Below the pieces are notes generated by a model. It ran no database searches. It saw nothing but the letters and a program-made list of their open reading frames with translations, and had not been told where the DNA came from. DNA of 64,000 bases, taken from positions 62,001-126,000 of the forward strand of contig CAVUHX010000031.1 in the NCBI GenBank assembly GCA_963741405.1, given 5' to 3'. Shown here piece by piece: positions 18,475-27,930 of this stretch. Each line of letters begins with the position of its first letter. The first letter of the stretch is position 1. The translations under genes and the position numbers were made by a program. Origin of the DNA: Roseiarcus sp963741405. GTDB lineage: Bacteria; Pseudomonadota; Alphaproteobacteria; Rhizobiales; Beijerinckiaceae.

Positions 18475-19920
18475 TCATTGAGTGGCGCCCTGGGCCGGCG
18501 CCGTCGTTGCTCTCCCAGTCGTCGGGGAACTATCGCCTCCGCCGCCCCGACCCCCTTGCGAGTGGCGGTGACGGTGGACTTGAGCGTCGCCGCCCTCCAC
18601 CCCGCCGCCACCGCCGCTGAAACCACCACCGCGCGCGCCTTGGCTTTGGTCGCCCGGACCCTGTACAGCCCCTGCCGGCGTGTTCTCGGCGAGCCTTACC
18701 TTCGCGCCGTCGCGCAGACGGTCGATCCCGTCAATGACGATCCTGTCGCCCGGCGCGAGCCCCTCGCTGATCGTCGTCACTTTGCCGTCGGTCGGGCCGC
18801 TGACGACGTCGCGCTTGGAGACCGTCCCGTCGTCTTTAAGGAGGTAGACGAAGTCGCCGGACGGTCCAATCTGGATGGCGGCATTGGGCGCCACCGTCGC
18901 GTCCTTCATCGTGTCAACAAGCAGACGAACGTTCACAAACTGCAACGGAAACAGCGCGCCTTTCGCGTTGTCGAAGGTCGCCCGCATCTTGATCGTGCCG
19001 GTGGTGACGTCGATCTGGTTGTCATAGGCCGTCAATGTCCCTGTCGCGAGCGCGTTGACGTTGGCGCGGTCGAACGCGGTCACCTTGAGCTCGGCGCCGG
19101 ATTTGAGCCGCCCGGCGATGCGCGGCAAATTGTCCTCGGGCGTCGAGAACACGACGCTGATCGGATCGAGCTGGGTGACGACCACGATGCCGGTCGCGTC
19201 CGCGGGCTGCAGATAATTGCCCGTATCGACCAGCCGCAGCCCAGCGCGGCCAGTGATCGGCGAGACGATGCGGGTGTAGTCCAGGTTGATCTGCGCGGTC
19301 TGCACCTGCGCCTGGTCGCTCGCGATCGCAGCCTTGTCTTGGGTGACCAAGGCCTCCTGGTCGGTGACCTGCTGCTTTGAGATCGAATCCTGCTTGCTGA
19401 GCGTTTCGTAGCGCGAGAGGTTGCCCAGCGCCTGCAAGAGCAGCGCCTGATCCTTGGCCAGTTGCCCCTGCGCCTGGGCGAGCGCAGCCTCATAGGGCCG
19501 CGGATCGATCTGGGCGAGAAAGTCGCCCTTTTTCACCATCTGCCCCTCGGTGAAGCCCAGTTCCATCAGCTTGCCGGCGATCTGGGTGCGGATGGTGACG
19601 GTTTCGAACGGCGTGACCGTGCCGAGCGCGTCGATGGTGATCGGCATGTCGCCGACCGTGACCGGACCGACGCGCACCGTCTGCGGCGGCGTCGCGGGCC
19701 GCTCGGACTTGACGCCCTCGTTCTTCGAGGGGGCGGTGCTTTCGAACTTCTCCCAGGCGAAAAACGCCGCGACGGCCAGCGCGGCGAGCAGCGCGAGACG
19801 CCCGAAGAGCCGGCGGCTTCGGGGTCTCGCCGCAGGCCGCGGCATCGTTTCGGGAGCCGGCGTCTCCGGGATAGCCGGAGCGGCGCGCTCGGCCACGTCA
19901 GGTCTGACGGCTTCGTTCAT
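18475..19920 (-). CDS. mdtA: Efflux periplasmic adaptor (MdtA-like membrane fusion protein)
   Basis: First gene of the efflux operon, 481 residues. A signal anchor (LFGRLALLAALAVAAFFAWE, about 38-57) is followed by the adaptor domains: a barrel-sandwich half (IDALGTVTPFETVTIRTQ, VKKGDFLAQIDPRPYEAALA), a coiled-coil hairpin (about 155-215), the second lipoyl half (DYTRIVSPITGRAGLRLVD) and beta-barrel domains up to about 400. The last 70 residues are a Gly/His/Gln-rich low-complexity tail not found in most MdtA proteins. It links the two permeases to the outer-membrane channel. The start is an ATG at 19920, with the tRNA-Gly gene divergent upstream. Confidence 0.92.
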   Translation of the reverse strand: MNEAVRPDVAERAAPAIPETPAPETMPRPAARPRSRRLFGRLALLAALAVAAFFAWEKFESTAPSKNEGVKSERPATPPQTVRVGPVTVGDMPITIDALGTVTPFETVTIRTQIAGKLMELGFTEGQMVKKGDFLAQIDPRPYEAALAQAQGQLAKDQALLLQALGNLSRYETLSKQDSISKQQVTDQEALVTQDKAAIASDQAQVQTAQINLDYTRIVSPITGRAGLRLVDTGNYLQPADATGIVVVTQLDPISVVFSTPEDNLPRIAGRLKSGAELKVTAFDRANVNALATGTLTAYDNQIDVTTGTIKMRATFDNAKGALFPLQFVNVRLLVDTMKDATVAPNAAIQIGPSGDFVYLLKDDGTVSKRDVVSGPTDGKVTTISEGLAPGDRIVIDGIDRLRDGAKVRLAENTPAGAVQGPGDQSQGARGGGFSGGGGGVEGGDAQVHRHRHSQGGRGGGGDSSPTTGRATTAPAQGATQ

Positions 19921-19958
19921 TGGTCAACTCGATCGAACCCGCATCGCACGGGGGAACC

Positions 19959-19976
19959 GGCTTGACAAATCAAGCC
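19959..19976. promoter_or_regulatory. Palindrome upstream of the efflux operon
   Basis: Perfect 7-bp arms, GGCTTGA and TCAAGCC, with a CAAA spacer, lying 39 bases before the start of the adaptor gene. It could be an operator for a repressor of the pump. No regulator gene lies beside the operon, so its role is a guess. Confidence 0.3.
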
Positions 19977-20097
19977 CGCGTGTCTTGGGGGAGGTCCCTC
20001 GTGAAATATCCTCCTCATTCGCTCGAAAACAAGATGTTGCATTCCGGTTGGCCGTTTGTCATAAGCGCCGGGCGAACGGCGATGCCGCGGTACGGAT

Positions 20098-20172
20098 GCG
20101 GGTGTAGCTCAGGGGTAGAGCACAACCTTGCCAAGGTTGGGGTCGAGGGTTCGAATCCCTTCGCCCGCTCCA
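20098..20172 (+). tRNA. tRNA-Gly (anticodon GCC)
   Basis: A full cloverleaf can be drawn. The acceptor stem is GCGGGTG with CGCCCGC (one T-G pair), the D arm is GCTC/GAGC, the anticodon stem is CAACC/GGTTG around the loop TTGCCAA (anticodon GCC), and the T arm contains TTCGAAT. The 3' CCA is encoded at 20170-20172. It reads glycine codons GGC and GGU. Confidence 0.97.
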
Positions 20173-20387
20173 AATCGCTTAGCAGAGTAATGGCGGCGCC
20201 AATGGGCGAGCCGGACAAACGGTTGGCCGGTCGCGCAACCTTGGTCATTCAATCTCGTGGCGGCCACAAATCGCTGAAGATTGCCCGGATTAAGTGCCAT
20301 AGGGCTAAATAGACCGGACTGCGAACCGGAACGTCGAGCAGCGGAACGGGAAACTTGCATGTGATCAAGAAATTGACGACTAATTGA

Positions 20388-21485
20388 TTATACTGAATGA
20401 GCAACAGGACGACTAGGTGGACATGGATCCGGTCGCGGACCGCTGGCGTCCGATACTGTCGGCCTAAAGTCGCTTATGCCGAATACTGCACGGGTCCACA
20501 AGTCGGGGCCCCCCGGGGGCCGATTGGCCTCAGGAATGCCGCTCCTCGCCGCCATCCGGCGAATGAAGGCCGCGCAGGCATCCGGCTGAGTAACCGGCAG
20601 CATGTGGCCGCCCTCGATAATCTCGAGATCAAGCGTGGGAAGCTTCCGCTTCATGGCTTCCCCTTGCTCGCGCCAGTCGAGGATCGCGTCGGAGCGCCCG
20701 AATAGGATGCCGACCGGCGCTCGAATCGAGCCGTAGCGGCGCATCATGCTCTCGATGTCCGCCTTGAGCCTTGTCGCCGCTATCATATCGGACGACGACG
20801 CGTAGACGTTGCTGGGGCGCAATGCCAGCAGGCCGCCGCCTCTCGTGGCGAAATCGGCCGGAGCCGGTTCCGGGGCGAACACCTCCGCGGTTCCCCAGTG
20901 TCGCCCGAGCAGCGCGGCCGGCGTCGCCAGCGTCCAGGCGACCAACCGGCGCAGCGGACGTGCCCCGAGCAGCAGGCCGCGAAACACTAGCGGCGTCGAC
21001 GCCACCGGGTGGGTCGCAGGGGAAATAAGGGCGAGCGCGCCGACGCAATCGGGATGATCAAGCGCGATCGCGAGCGCGACCGCGCCGCCGAGCGAATGGC
21101 CGACGATCACCGGGTTCTTGATCTCGAGCTTCCGGATCGCCTTGGCCAGGGTCTCTGCCTGGGCGCGGACTCCGGCCGGCGCGGCCGCCCGGCGCGTCGA
21201 ATAGCCGGAGCCCGGACGGTCGAAGGCGACGACGCGGAAATCGGCCGAGAGGCGGTCGACCAGCGAATGGGTGAAATTTCCCATCTGGCCGCTGAGTCCG
21301 TGGATCATCACGACGGGAGGGCCGGCTCCCTTGTCGAGCAGATGCAGGCGCTCCCCGTCGAGGTCGAGAAAGTCGCCCTGCGGCGGCACGGCCTTCTCGA
21401 TCCGCCGAGCCGCGACTACGGAGAATACGGCAAGGCCGGCGACGACGAGAACGACCGCCAGCGAGTCATAAAGCAGCATCATCAT
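20388..21485 (-). CDS. Alpha/beta hydrolase with N-terminal membrane anchor
   Basis: A hydrolase of about 365 residues. A hydrophobic helix at the N-terminus (LAVVLVVAGLAVFSVVAARR) probably anchors it in the membrane. The fold is then clear: VVMIHGLSGQMGNF (oxyanion region), VIVGHSLGGAVALA with the nucleophile Ser near 131, an acid in FGRSDAILDW and the catalytic His in EGGHMLPVTQP. The substrate is unknown. The start is one of three consecutive ATGs at 21485-21479; an upstream in-frame start is possible but would add an implausible Arg-rich leader. The last 40 residues are Pro-rich and may be partly non-functional. Confidence 0.82.
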   Translation of the reverse strand: MMMLLYDSLAVVLVVAGLAVFSVVAARRIEKAVPPQGDFLDLDGERLHLLDKGAGPPVVMIHGLSGQMGNFTHSLVDRLSADFRVVAFDRPGSGYSTRRAAAPAGVRAQAETLAKAIRKLEIKNPVIVGHSLGGAVALAIALDHPDCVGALALISPATHPVASTPLVFRGLLLGARPLRRLVAWTLATPAALLGRHWGTAEVFAPEPAPADFATRGGGLLALRPSNVYASSSDMIAATRLKADIESMMRRYGSIRAPVGILFGRSDAILDWREQGEAMKRKLPTLDLEIIEGGHMLPVTQPDACAAFIRRMAARSGIPEANRPPGGPDLWTRAVFGISDFRPTVSDASGPRPDPCPPSRPVAHSV

Positions 21486-21988
21486 CGCGTATTTGAACAC
21501 ACGTTCGGAATGCCCGCGTCGCCAGTTTGCCCGAAGCGCGGCGATTAACCGGGCGCAATTGCGCGTCTCCGCCCAACGCCGGCCTTTCACTTGTTCTCGG
21601 CGGCGACTCTAACCCAGTCCGCCGCCTTGCACCATTGGATCATTGACGAGGCGTGAAGACCGGACGCGAGGGACAAAGCAGTCGGGCCGCTCGAGACACT
21701 GCGCATGTTCCTGATCGGGCGGCGCCAGGAAGAATGCCGGGGCGGCGACTGTTCGCCCCTTTGGCAGGAGACCGGGCGTCAAGGGATAGAGAGGGCCGGA
21801 GGGATGCCACCAAGTGGCGACGCGAAATATACACGTTATGTGATAGTCTTTTATAACAAACAACGAAGGCCGTCCGAAATGTAACCTTCGGGACGACAAG
21901 GTGCAGATTTCGCAGCGCAAGCCGTTGGACAACCTATATTATTTCCCGAAGTGTCGCCCCTGATCGGCCAGCGGACAAGGAGAAGGGT
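21486..21988. other. Intergenic stretch, no gene seen
   Basis: About 500 bases between the hydrolase gene and a small gene. A visibly AT-richer segment lies near 21825-21870 and could hold a promoter. I see no coding sequence, tRNA or repeat that I can support. Confidence 0.45.
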
Positions 21989-22243
21989 TCAGTCCGCGGT
22001 CGGCAACCGGCGCATGACGAACTCGATCTCGTCGTCGGCGAGCTCCCGCCACGATTCGATCTCGGTCATGTAGGCCGCCTTGGGGAAGCGCTCGAACCAT
22101 TCCTGTGCCTTGGCGCGCGCCTCGCTCCGGGGCAGGCGGAAAGTCTCACGTCGCCACGCGGTATCCGCGACTGCGCTCCGCCGGTCGCGCCGCCCCGCGA
22201 CGCGCTCGACCAAATCGACCGGCCTTTTCCTCTGGATCGCCAT
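21989..22243 (-). CDS. Small hypothetical protein (84 residues)
   Basis: The start is an ATG preceded by GGAGAGG at a good distance. The product is small, charged and soluble: MAIQRKRPVDLVERVAGRRD at the N-terminus and a helical, acidic C-terminus with WFERFPKAAYMTEIESWREL. I do not recognise the family. It lies 110 bases downstream of the sulfatase gene on the same strand and may be cotranscribed with it. Confidence 0.6.
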   Translation of the reverse strand: MAIQRKRPVDLVERVAGRRDRRSAVADTAWRRETFRLPRSEARAKAQEWFERFPKAAYMTEIESWRELADDEIEFVMRRLPTAD

Positions 22244-22353
22244 GGCGGCCTCTCCAACGCGCGAGGTTAGCGCGGTTCTCGTCCGTTGGGGAGTCTCGAA
22301 TTGCCGGCCGCTTCGGCGATCCGCCCGGGCGGGTTCGCCGGCTTCCCGCTGTC

Positions 22354-23871
22354 CTATTCGGAGACGATGCGCGGAAAGCGGGCCATCGCCTCGAGGTCGT
22401 CGAGGTCCATGCTGTTGCGCATGTACTGCTTGGAGGCGTCGCGGAACGGCTGGAAGTCCCAGGCGCGGACGTCGCCCTTGCTCAGCGCCGCGTCGACCAG
22501 GCGACGCCGGCGCTGGCTTGCGCGCACCTCGGCGTCGAGGCCGGCGAGATCCCATCGCCGGGCGATTTCACCGCGAAATTTTGCCGTCTCCGCAGCATGG
22601 CCGGATTGCAGCGCCAGATTGTCGCGTTCGACCGGGTCGCGGCGTAGGTCGTAAAGCTGATCGGGGTCGGGCGCCGAGTGGATGAACTTCAGAACTCCGC
22701 GGCGGATCATGACCATCGGCGCGATCGCGCCCTCCGCCAGATATTCGGCGGTCGCCTCGTCATGACCCCGCCGATCCGCGAGATGCGGGCCGAGGCTGCG
22801 TCCGTCGATCGACGAGCCGAGCGCCGCCGCGTCGCCGCCCGCAAGTTCGACGAGGGTCGGAAGAACATCAACGAGCGATACGCTCGCGGCGACGCGGGCC
22901 GGCGTGAAGCGTCCGGCGCTTGCGACAATGAGCGGCACCCGGCTTGCGCCCTCGAAGAAGCTCATCTTGTACCAAAGCCCGCGTTCGCCAAGCATTTCTC
23001 CATGGTCGCTGAGCAGGATCACGATCGTATCCTCGCCGAGTCCGCTCGAGCGCACGGCCTGCACGAGACGGCCGAGATTGTCGTCGAAATAGGCGATCGC
23101 TCCGAAATAGGCGCGGCGCGCATTGCGAACCTGTGCTTCGGTCACCGGCTCGGCGTCCATTGCGCAGACCTGGCGGAGCCGGCGTGAGTGTGGGTCGAGC
23201 AAGTCGGGCGCGGGCGAAGGCATCTCGATGTCCTCCGCCCGGTAGAGGTCCCAGTATCGCTCAGGCACAGCGAACGGGTCGTGCGGATGAGTGAAGGATG
23301 CGACCAGCAGGAAGGGGCGCCTTTCGTTCGATCGAGCGATGTCGAAAATCATCCGCTCGGCGGTGAAGGCGACCTCGTCGTCGAAGTCGAGCTGGTTCGT
23401 ACGCAGGCACACGCCGGCCTGCGCGACGGAGCTCATATTATGGTACCAGCTCGGACGCTCGTCCGGATGGTCCCAATCCGGAGTCCAGCCATAATCGGCC
23501 GGATAGATGTCGGTCGTCAGCCGCTCCTCGAAACCGTGCAGCTGGTCGGGACCGCAAAAATGCATCTTGCCGGACAGTATTGTCCGATACCCGCGCAGCC
23601 TAAGATGATGGGCGAAAGTCGGAATGTCCGCGGAGAAGTCCGCCGCATTGTCGTAAACGCGGGTGCGCGAAGGGAACAGCCCGGCCATGAACGAGGCGCG
23701 AGACGGCGAACACAAGGGGCTCGCGCAATAGGCGCTGTCGAAGACGACGCCGTTTCGCGCGAGCGCCTGCATGTGCGGCGCGCGGGTCAGCCCATGGCCA
23801 TAGACCGGAAGAAACGCGGGCGCCATCTGGTCGGCCATGACAATGAGGATGTTGGGCGGTCGCGCAGTCAT
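22354..23871 (-). CDS. betC: Choline-sulfatase-like sulfatase
   Basis: A type I arylsulfatase of 505 residues without a signal peptide, so probably cytosolic, as is choline-sulfatase. The active-site signature CSPSRASFMAG puts the formylglycine-forming Cys at residue 54. The metal-binding region ADQ lies at the N-terminus, SGKMHFCGPDQ in the middle, and LLSDHGEMLGERGLWYKMSF matches choline-sulfatases well. These hydrolyse choline-O-sulfate to choline and sulfate. The C-terminal part (LYDLRRDPVERDNLA) is also typical. The start is an ATG preceded by AAGGAAACG, overlapping the stop of the upstream binding-protein gene as ATGA, so the two are coupled. The exact substrate is inferred from motif style. 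Confidence 0.85.
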   Translation of the reverse strand: MTARPPNILIVMADQMAPAFLPVYGHGLTRAPHMQALARNGVVFDSAYCASPLCSPSRASFMAGLFPSRTRVYDNAADFSADIPTFAHHLRLRGYRTILSGKMHFCGPDQLHGFEERLTTDIYPADYGWTPDWDHPDERPSWYHNMSSVAQAGVCLRTNQLDFDDEVAFTAERMIFDIARSNERRPFLLVASFTHPHDPFAVPERYWDLYRAEDIEMPSPAPDLLDPHSRRLRQVCAMDAEPVTEAQVRNARRAYFGAIAYFDDNLGRLVQAVRSSGLGEDTIVILLSDHGEMLGERGLWYKMSFFEGASRVPLIVASAGRFTPARVAASVSLVDVLPTLVELAGGDAAALGSSIDGRSLGPHLADRRGHDEATAEYLAEGAIAPMVMIRRGVLKFIHSAPDPDQLYDLRRDPVERDNLALQSGHAAETAKFRGEIARRWDLAGLDAEVRASQRRRRLVDAALSKGDVRAWDFQPFRDASKQYMRNSMDLDDLEAMARFPRIVSE

Positions 23872-24980
23872 CGTTTCCTTCTCGCAGGCTTGCTCGCAGG
23901 CTTGGTCTCCCCAGCGTGCTCCGCCTGCGCCGGAGCCCGCGCCCTCGCCCATTCCCTTTCGATGACCGGCAGGAGCGTCTGGTCATAGACGCCGACAGGC
24001 CAGAGCGCGCGAATAACCTGAGCCGGCGCCTCCGCTTCAGAGCTCGCGAGGCCAGCTGCAGCAGTCGCCTCGGCGGCGATGGAGGGGCGCAGCAGGAAAT
24101 TGATCAGCGCCCCAGCGTCTTTCGGATGCGGAGCGTCGCGAGGCTCCGCGAGCGCATCGATCGCAATCGCGCCGCCTTCCCTCGGTTCGGCGTACTGAAT
24201 CTCCAGTCCGTCGCCGCCTTCCCGACTCCGGCGGGAAGCGATCATGGCCTGGGCGCGGTCGCCGAATGTGAGGCAGACGGCGCCTCGGGAAATGGCCGAG
24301 ATGGGATCGTGCGAGGCGGGTTGCCGCGCCGTCGCGCGCGCTCGAATGATCAGATCGGCGGCGGCCCTGACGTCGCGTTCACGGATCCTGCCGGGATCGA
24401 CGCCTAACAACCGCCACGCGGCGATGAACATTTCGTCCCGCGCATCGGGCAGCGCGACGCCGCAGGACATAAGCTTGCGGGCGACTTCGGGCGCAAGCGC
24501 GTCGGCCCAGGAATTTGGAACGGTTCCAAGCAGGCGGGGCGCCTTGTCGGCGTCGTAAAGCAGTCCGATCGCCGACCAGCCCCAGGCGAGCCCGTAGGCG
24601 CCCGTCGAATCATAAGACGCCAGCTTGGCGGCGACCGTCGGCGCAATGCGGCGCGCGTTCGGAATCTCGCCTTTCTCGAACGCGCGCAGTTGCCGCGCGG
24701 CAATTGCGTGGGCGAGCGCCGGCCCGGGCAACACGACGACATCGTATGGCTCTTTCATCAACGACGGGATTCTCGCCGGATCGCCGTAGGCGTCATAGGC
24801 TACGGCGTAGCCGCTCTCGCCCTCGAACTCCCTGAGCAGCTTGGCGGAGAAGGCGCCCGACGGAGCGAGGAGGCGCAGGACTTTCGGAGCAGGCGCCGGA
24901 GCCGGTGCGAACGGCGATACGCCGGGGCTGAGCGCAACCTGGCCCAGCGCCATCGCGGCGGCCAAAATCGAGATTACCAT
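23868..24980 (-). CDS. Periplasmic solute-binding protein (polyamine/organic-cation type)
   Basis: A 370-residue binding protein with an N-terminal signal (VISILAAAMALGQVALSPG). The core starts KVLRLLAPSGAFSAKLLREFEGESGYAVAYDAYGD and contains YDVVVLPGPALAHAIAARQL and YGLAWGWSAIGLLYDADKAP, as in the PotD/PotF spermidine/putrescine group. The C-terminus is Ala/Lys/Arg-rich. It is coupled by ATGA to the sulfatase gene, which suggests that the bound molecule relates to the sulfatase substrate or product, perhaps a choline-type cation. No permease or ATPase of this class is next to it; the ABC genes beyond 27 kb belong to the branched-chain class. Confidence 0.75.
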   Translation of the reverse strand: MVISILAAAMALGQVALSPGVSPFAPAPAPAPKVLRLLAPSGAFSAKLLREFEGESGYAVAYDAYGDPARIPSLMKEPYDVVVLPGPALAHAIAARQLRAFEKGEIPNARRIAPTVAAKLASYDSTGAYGLAWGWSAIGLLYDADKAPRLLGTVPNSWADALAPEVARKLMSCGVALPDARDEMFIAAWRLLGVDPGRIRERDVRAAADLIIRARATARQPASHDPISAISRGAVCLTFGDRAQAMIASRRSREGGDGLEIQYAEPREGGAIAIDALAEPRDAPHPKDAGALINFLLRPSIAAEATAAAGLASSEAEAPAQVIRALWPVGVYDQTLLPVIEREWARARAPAQAEHAGETKPASKPARRKR

Positions 24981-25419
24981 GGCGCTGGCGTCGAGGGCAA
25001 AGCGCGGTCCACTCCGGTTCGAAGCCGCCTCTGGCTATGCGGTGGCCGCGATCCGGTCAAGGACTGCGCGACAAGTGGATGAAATCCCCTAACCCGTCGA
25101 GGAAGCTCGTTCCAATTCGCACGCGCAGCAAAGTTCGCTTGAAGTTTCAACGCGCCCGACGGCTCCGGCCAATCGAAAGAGGCGCAGATTATTCTCGCCG
25201 AACAGGTTTGGAGACAGGCGTCTCCATCGAGGCCGGGGATTTGCCCATCGAGAAACACGGAGTCGCGACATCGTTCTGGGTTTGGCTCCGAGGCGGAGCT
25301 TGCTCCACGTCGGCCCGCCGACCTCCTGGTTGAAAAGTGGTGCGTGTCAAATCAGACTGGAATTCGCGGGTTCGTCGCGACGGCTTGTCGGGCGCGGCGC
25401 TGACCCTCCGGAATTCTCG
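24981..25419. other. Divergent intergenic region, no gene seen
   Basis: About 440 bases between the binding-protein/sulfatase pair (minus strand) and the lyase/ABC genes (plus strand). It must carry the promoters for both directions. I could not identify convincing promoter boxes, and the short open frames here have no support. Confidence 0.45.
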
Positions 25420-26283
25420 ATGAAGCTGCGCTCTCTTCTGTTCGTGCCCGGCGATTCCGAGCGCAAGTTCGAAAAGGCGGCCCGGAGCGGCGCTGATGCG
25501 CTCATATTCGACCTCGAGGATTCCGTCGCCCCGTCGCGGAAGGCGGTGGCTCGGGAGCTTGTGGCTGGTCTCATCGACCGCTGCGACCGGCGCGACTGGT
25601 CGATGTTCGTGCGTGTCAATGCGCTCGATACCGGCCTCATACTGGACGATCTGGTGGCGGTCGTGCGGCCGGGTGTCGATGCGCTGATGATCCCGAAGAC
25701 GAACGGCGCGCCGGATGTCGAGCGGGTCGCCTGCTATCTCGACGCCCTCGAGGCGCGGGCAAGCATGCCCCTTGGTTCCGTCAGGCTGGCGATTGTTGCG
25801 ACGGAGACCGCCAAGGCGGTGTTTGCGCTCGGCTCCTACGCGCCCGCCCATCCGAGGCTTGCGGCGCTGACCTGGGGCGGAGAGGATCTGGCTGCGGCGC
25901 TCGGCGCGACCTCCAACCGCGACGAAGCCGGCGACTGGACCTTCCCCTACCAGGTCGCCCGCGCGCAGTGCCTGTTCGCGGCCTCAGCCGCGGAGGTTGC
26001 AGCTATCGACACGGTGTTCGTCGATTTTCGCGATGCCGACGGTTTCGAGCGCGACTGCAGGCGCTCGCGCCGCGACGGCTTCAGCGGCCGAATGGCCATT
26101 CACCCAGACCAAGTCGCCGCCATCAATCGCTGCTATGCGCCGTCGGACGCCGAGATCGAACTGGCAAGAAAGATCGTCGCGGCATTCGAGGCCAATCCGG
26201 GCGCCGGGACGCTCGGGATCGACGGCAAGATGGTCGATATTCCACATCTGAAGGCCGCTCGGAAGATTCTGGGGTCTCTCTGA
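25420..26283 (+). CDS. HpcH/HpaI aldolase / citrate lyase beta subunit (CitE-like)
   Basis: A 287-residue enzyme of the CitE superfamily, which cleaves or forms C-C bonds of CoA thioesters such as malyl- or citramalyl-CoA. Seen here: RSLLFVPGDSERKFEKAARSG, ALIFDLEDSVAPSRK (Mg-binding acid and the conserved DLEDSV), the Arg in MFVRVNALDTG, VATETAKAVF (metal Glu) and WGGEDLAAALGA. The C-terminal FSGRMAIHPDQVAAIN is also standard. The start is the ATG giving MKLRSLLF; no strong ribosome-binding site is seen. About 300 bases of non-coding DNA separate it from the transporter genes, so it may or may not be in the same transcript. Confidence 0.88.
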   Translation: MKLRSLLFVPGDSERKFEKAARSGADALIFDLEDSVAPSRKAVARELVAGLIDRCDRRDWSMFVRVNALDTGLILDDLVAVVRPGVDALMIPKTNGAPDVERVACYLDALEARASMPLGSVRLAIVATETAKAVFALGSYAPAHPRLAALTWGGEDLAAALGATSNRDEAGDWTFPYQVARAQCLFAASAAEVAAIDTVFVDFRDADGFERDCRRSRRDGFSGRMAIHPDQVAAINRCYAPSDAEIELARKIVAAFEANPGAGTLGIDGKMVDIPHLKAARKILGSL

Positions 26284-26579
26284 CGATCTCGGCGATGCGA
26301 CGCGGGTGCTCGCCGGTTAAGGGCAATTCTGGCAGGGCGAGACGGGTAATTGACGGCAACCCAGCCGCTGGCCCACAATCGACGACAATCCGCCGGAGTT
26401 GCGCGCTGAAACATCTGCGGGCCTTGCTCAGGGCCGGGCTGCCAGTTCCGCGGAGGAAAGCGCTTGAAGAGGCGCGACAGGCGACGAAGGGAGAACGGAG
26501 TCGGAGCGTGCAGGCTGCCGGGCGCCCGAGCGAACCTCGCGTACGATCATCCGCTTCTCCGCCAACACGGGAGGAACGC

Positions 26580-27920
26580 GTGGAGAAGAATAAATCAAGG
26601 CCTCAGACCGGAAGGGTTCAAACCGGGATTACGCGGCGCGTGTTCATCAGGTCGACGGGTTTCAGCGCCGGTGCGCTGGCAATGCCAGGGCCGCTCTCCC
26701 TGTTGACAACAGCCTTCGCAGCGGATGGCGCGATCAAGGTCGGTTTCGTCAGTCCGCGGACCGGGCCGCTGGCTGGATTCGGCGAGACCGATCCCTACAT
26801 CCTGACGTTGGCCCGCAAGGCGCTGGGGGCGGGCGTCACCGTCGGCGGCAAGACATATTCGATCGCGATCATCGACAAGGACACGCAGTCCGACCCGGTC
26901 CGCGCAGGACAACTCGCCAAGGAGCTGATCGAGAGCGACAAGGTCGACCTGATGCTGTCGACGTCGACGCCAGAGGTGGTCAACCCTGTCGCCGACGCCT
27001 GCGAAGCGGCGGGTGTGCCGAGCCTTTCGACCGTCATGCCGTGGGAGGCGTTCTATTTCGGCCGCGGCGCAAAGCCGGGGCAGCCCTCGCCCTTCAAATG
27101 GAGCTATCTCTTCAGCTTCGGCGCCCACGACTTTTTCAACTGCTACGTCTCGCAATGGAACGGGCCGGTGAAGACCAACAAGAAGGTCGCCGTCCTCTAC
27201 CCCAACGACGCCGACGGCAATGGAATCCGCAACCATCTGGCGCCGGCGCTGGCGAAGGCCGGCTTCACGATCGTCGATCCGGGCGGCTACGAGGACGGCA
27301 CGACCGACTTCTCCTCGCAGATCGCAAAGTTCAAGGCCGAGAACTGTGAGATCTTCAACACCTTCCCGATCCCGCCCGACTTCGCCACTTTCTGGCGGCA
27401 GGCCGCCCAGCAGGGCTACGCAAGGATGGTCAAGATCGCCCAGATCGCCAAGACCGGCCTCTTTCCTTCGCAGGTCGAGGCGCTGGGCTCGCTTGGGCCG
27501 AATCTCGCCACCGCCGTTTACTGGCACAAGGACTTTCCCTACAAATCGCCGCTGACCGGCCTTGCGTCGCAGGACATCGCCGACGGCTACGAGAAGGCGT
27601 CCGGCAAGCAATGGACGCAACAGCTCGGGGCGACCATGTCGCTGTTCGACGCCGGAGTCGCAGCGTTGCAGGCGAGCGGGAATCCTTTGGACAAGTCCGC
27701 CGTCGCCAAGGCGATCAGCACGCTGAAGGCCCCGACGACCGTCGGCGTGATCGATTTCGCCAAGGGGCCGGCGCCGAATTGCTTCAACACCGACATCATC
27801 GGGAGCCAGTGGGTCAAGGCGAAGCCGGGAAGCAAGTTCAAACTCGACTTGGTCATCACCGAGAACGCCAATGACAGAAACGTGCCCGTCCAGGCTCAAT
27901 TGAAACCTTACAACGGCTGA
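26580..27920 (+). CDS. ABC transporter substrate-binding protein, branched-chain amino-acid class
   Basis: A periplasmic binding protein of 446 residues (peripla_BP_6/LivJ type). I chose the GTG at 26580 because GGGAGGA lies just upstream. The N-terminus then carries a Tat-like signal (TRRVFIRSTGFSAGALA, followed by FAADGAIKVGFVSP). Core motifs are RTGPLAGFGETD, DKDTQSDPVRAGQLAKELIE, KVAVLYPNDADGNGIRN and AKTGLFPSQVEALGSLG. It is the first gene of a five-gene transporter cluster; the ATPase gene follows after about 10 bases. The ligand cannot be read from the sequence. Confidence 0.9.
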   Translation: MEKNKSRPQTGRVQTGITRRVFIRSTGFSAGALAMPGPLSLLTTAFAADGAIKVGFVSPRTGPLAGFGETDPYILTLARKALGAGVTVGGKTYSIAIIDKDTQSDPVRAGQLAKELIESDKVDLMLSTSTPEVVNPVADACEAAGVPSLSTVMPWEAFYFGRGAKPGQPSPFKWSYLFSFGAHDFFNCYVSQWNGPVKTNKKVAVLYPNDADGNGIRNHLAPALAKAGFTIVDPGGYEDGTTDFSSQIAKFKAENCEIFNTFPIPPDFATFWRQAAQQGYARMVKIAQIAKTGLFPSQVEALGSLGPNLATAVYWHKDFPYKSPLTGLASQDIADGYEKASGKQWTQQLGATMSLFDAGVAALQASGNPLDKSAVAKAISTLKAPTTVGVIDFAKGPAPNCFNTDIIGSQWVKAKPGSKFKLDLVITENANDRNVPVQAQLKPYNG

Positions 27921-27930
27921 GCCGGAGCCC

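Noticed and set aside
25968..26579. N-terminal extension of the liv-type binding protein by about 200 codons
   Set aside because: The upstream part overlaps the CitE-like gene in another frame; the GTG at 26580 has a strong ribosome-binding site and gives a proper Tat signal.
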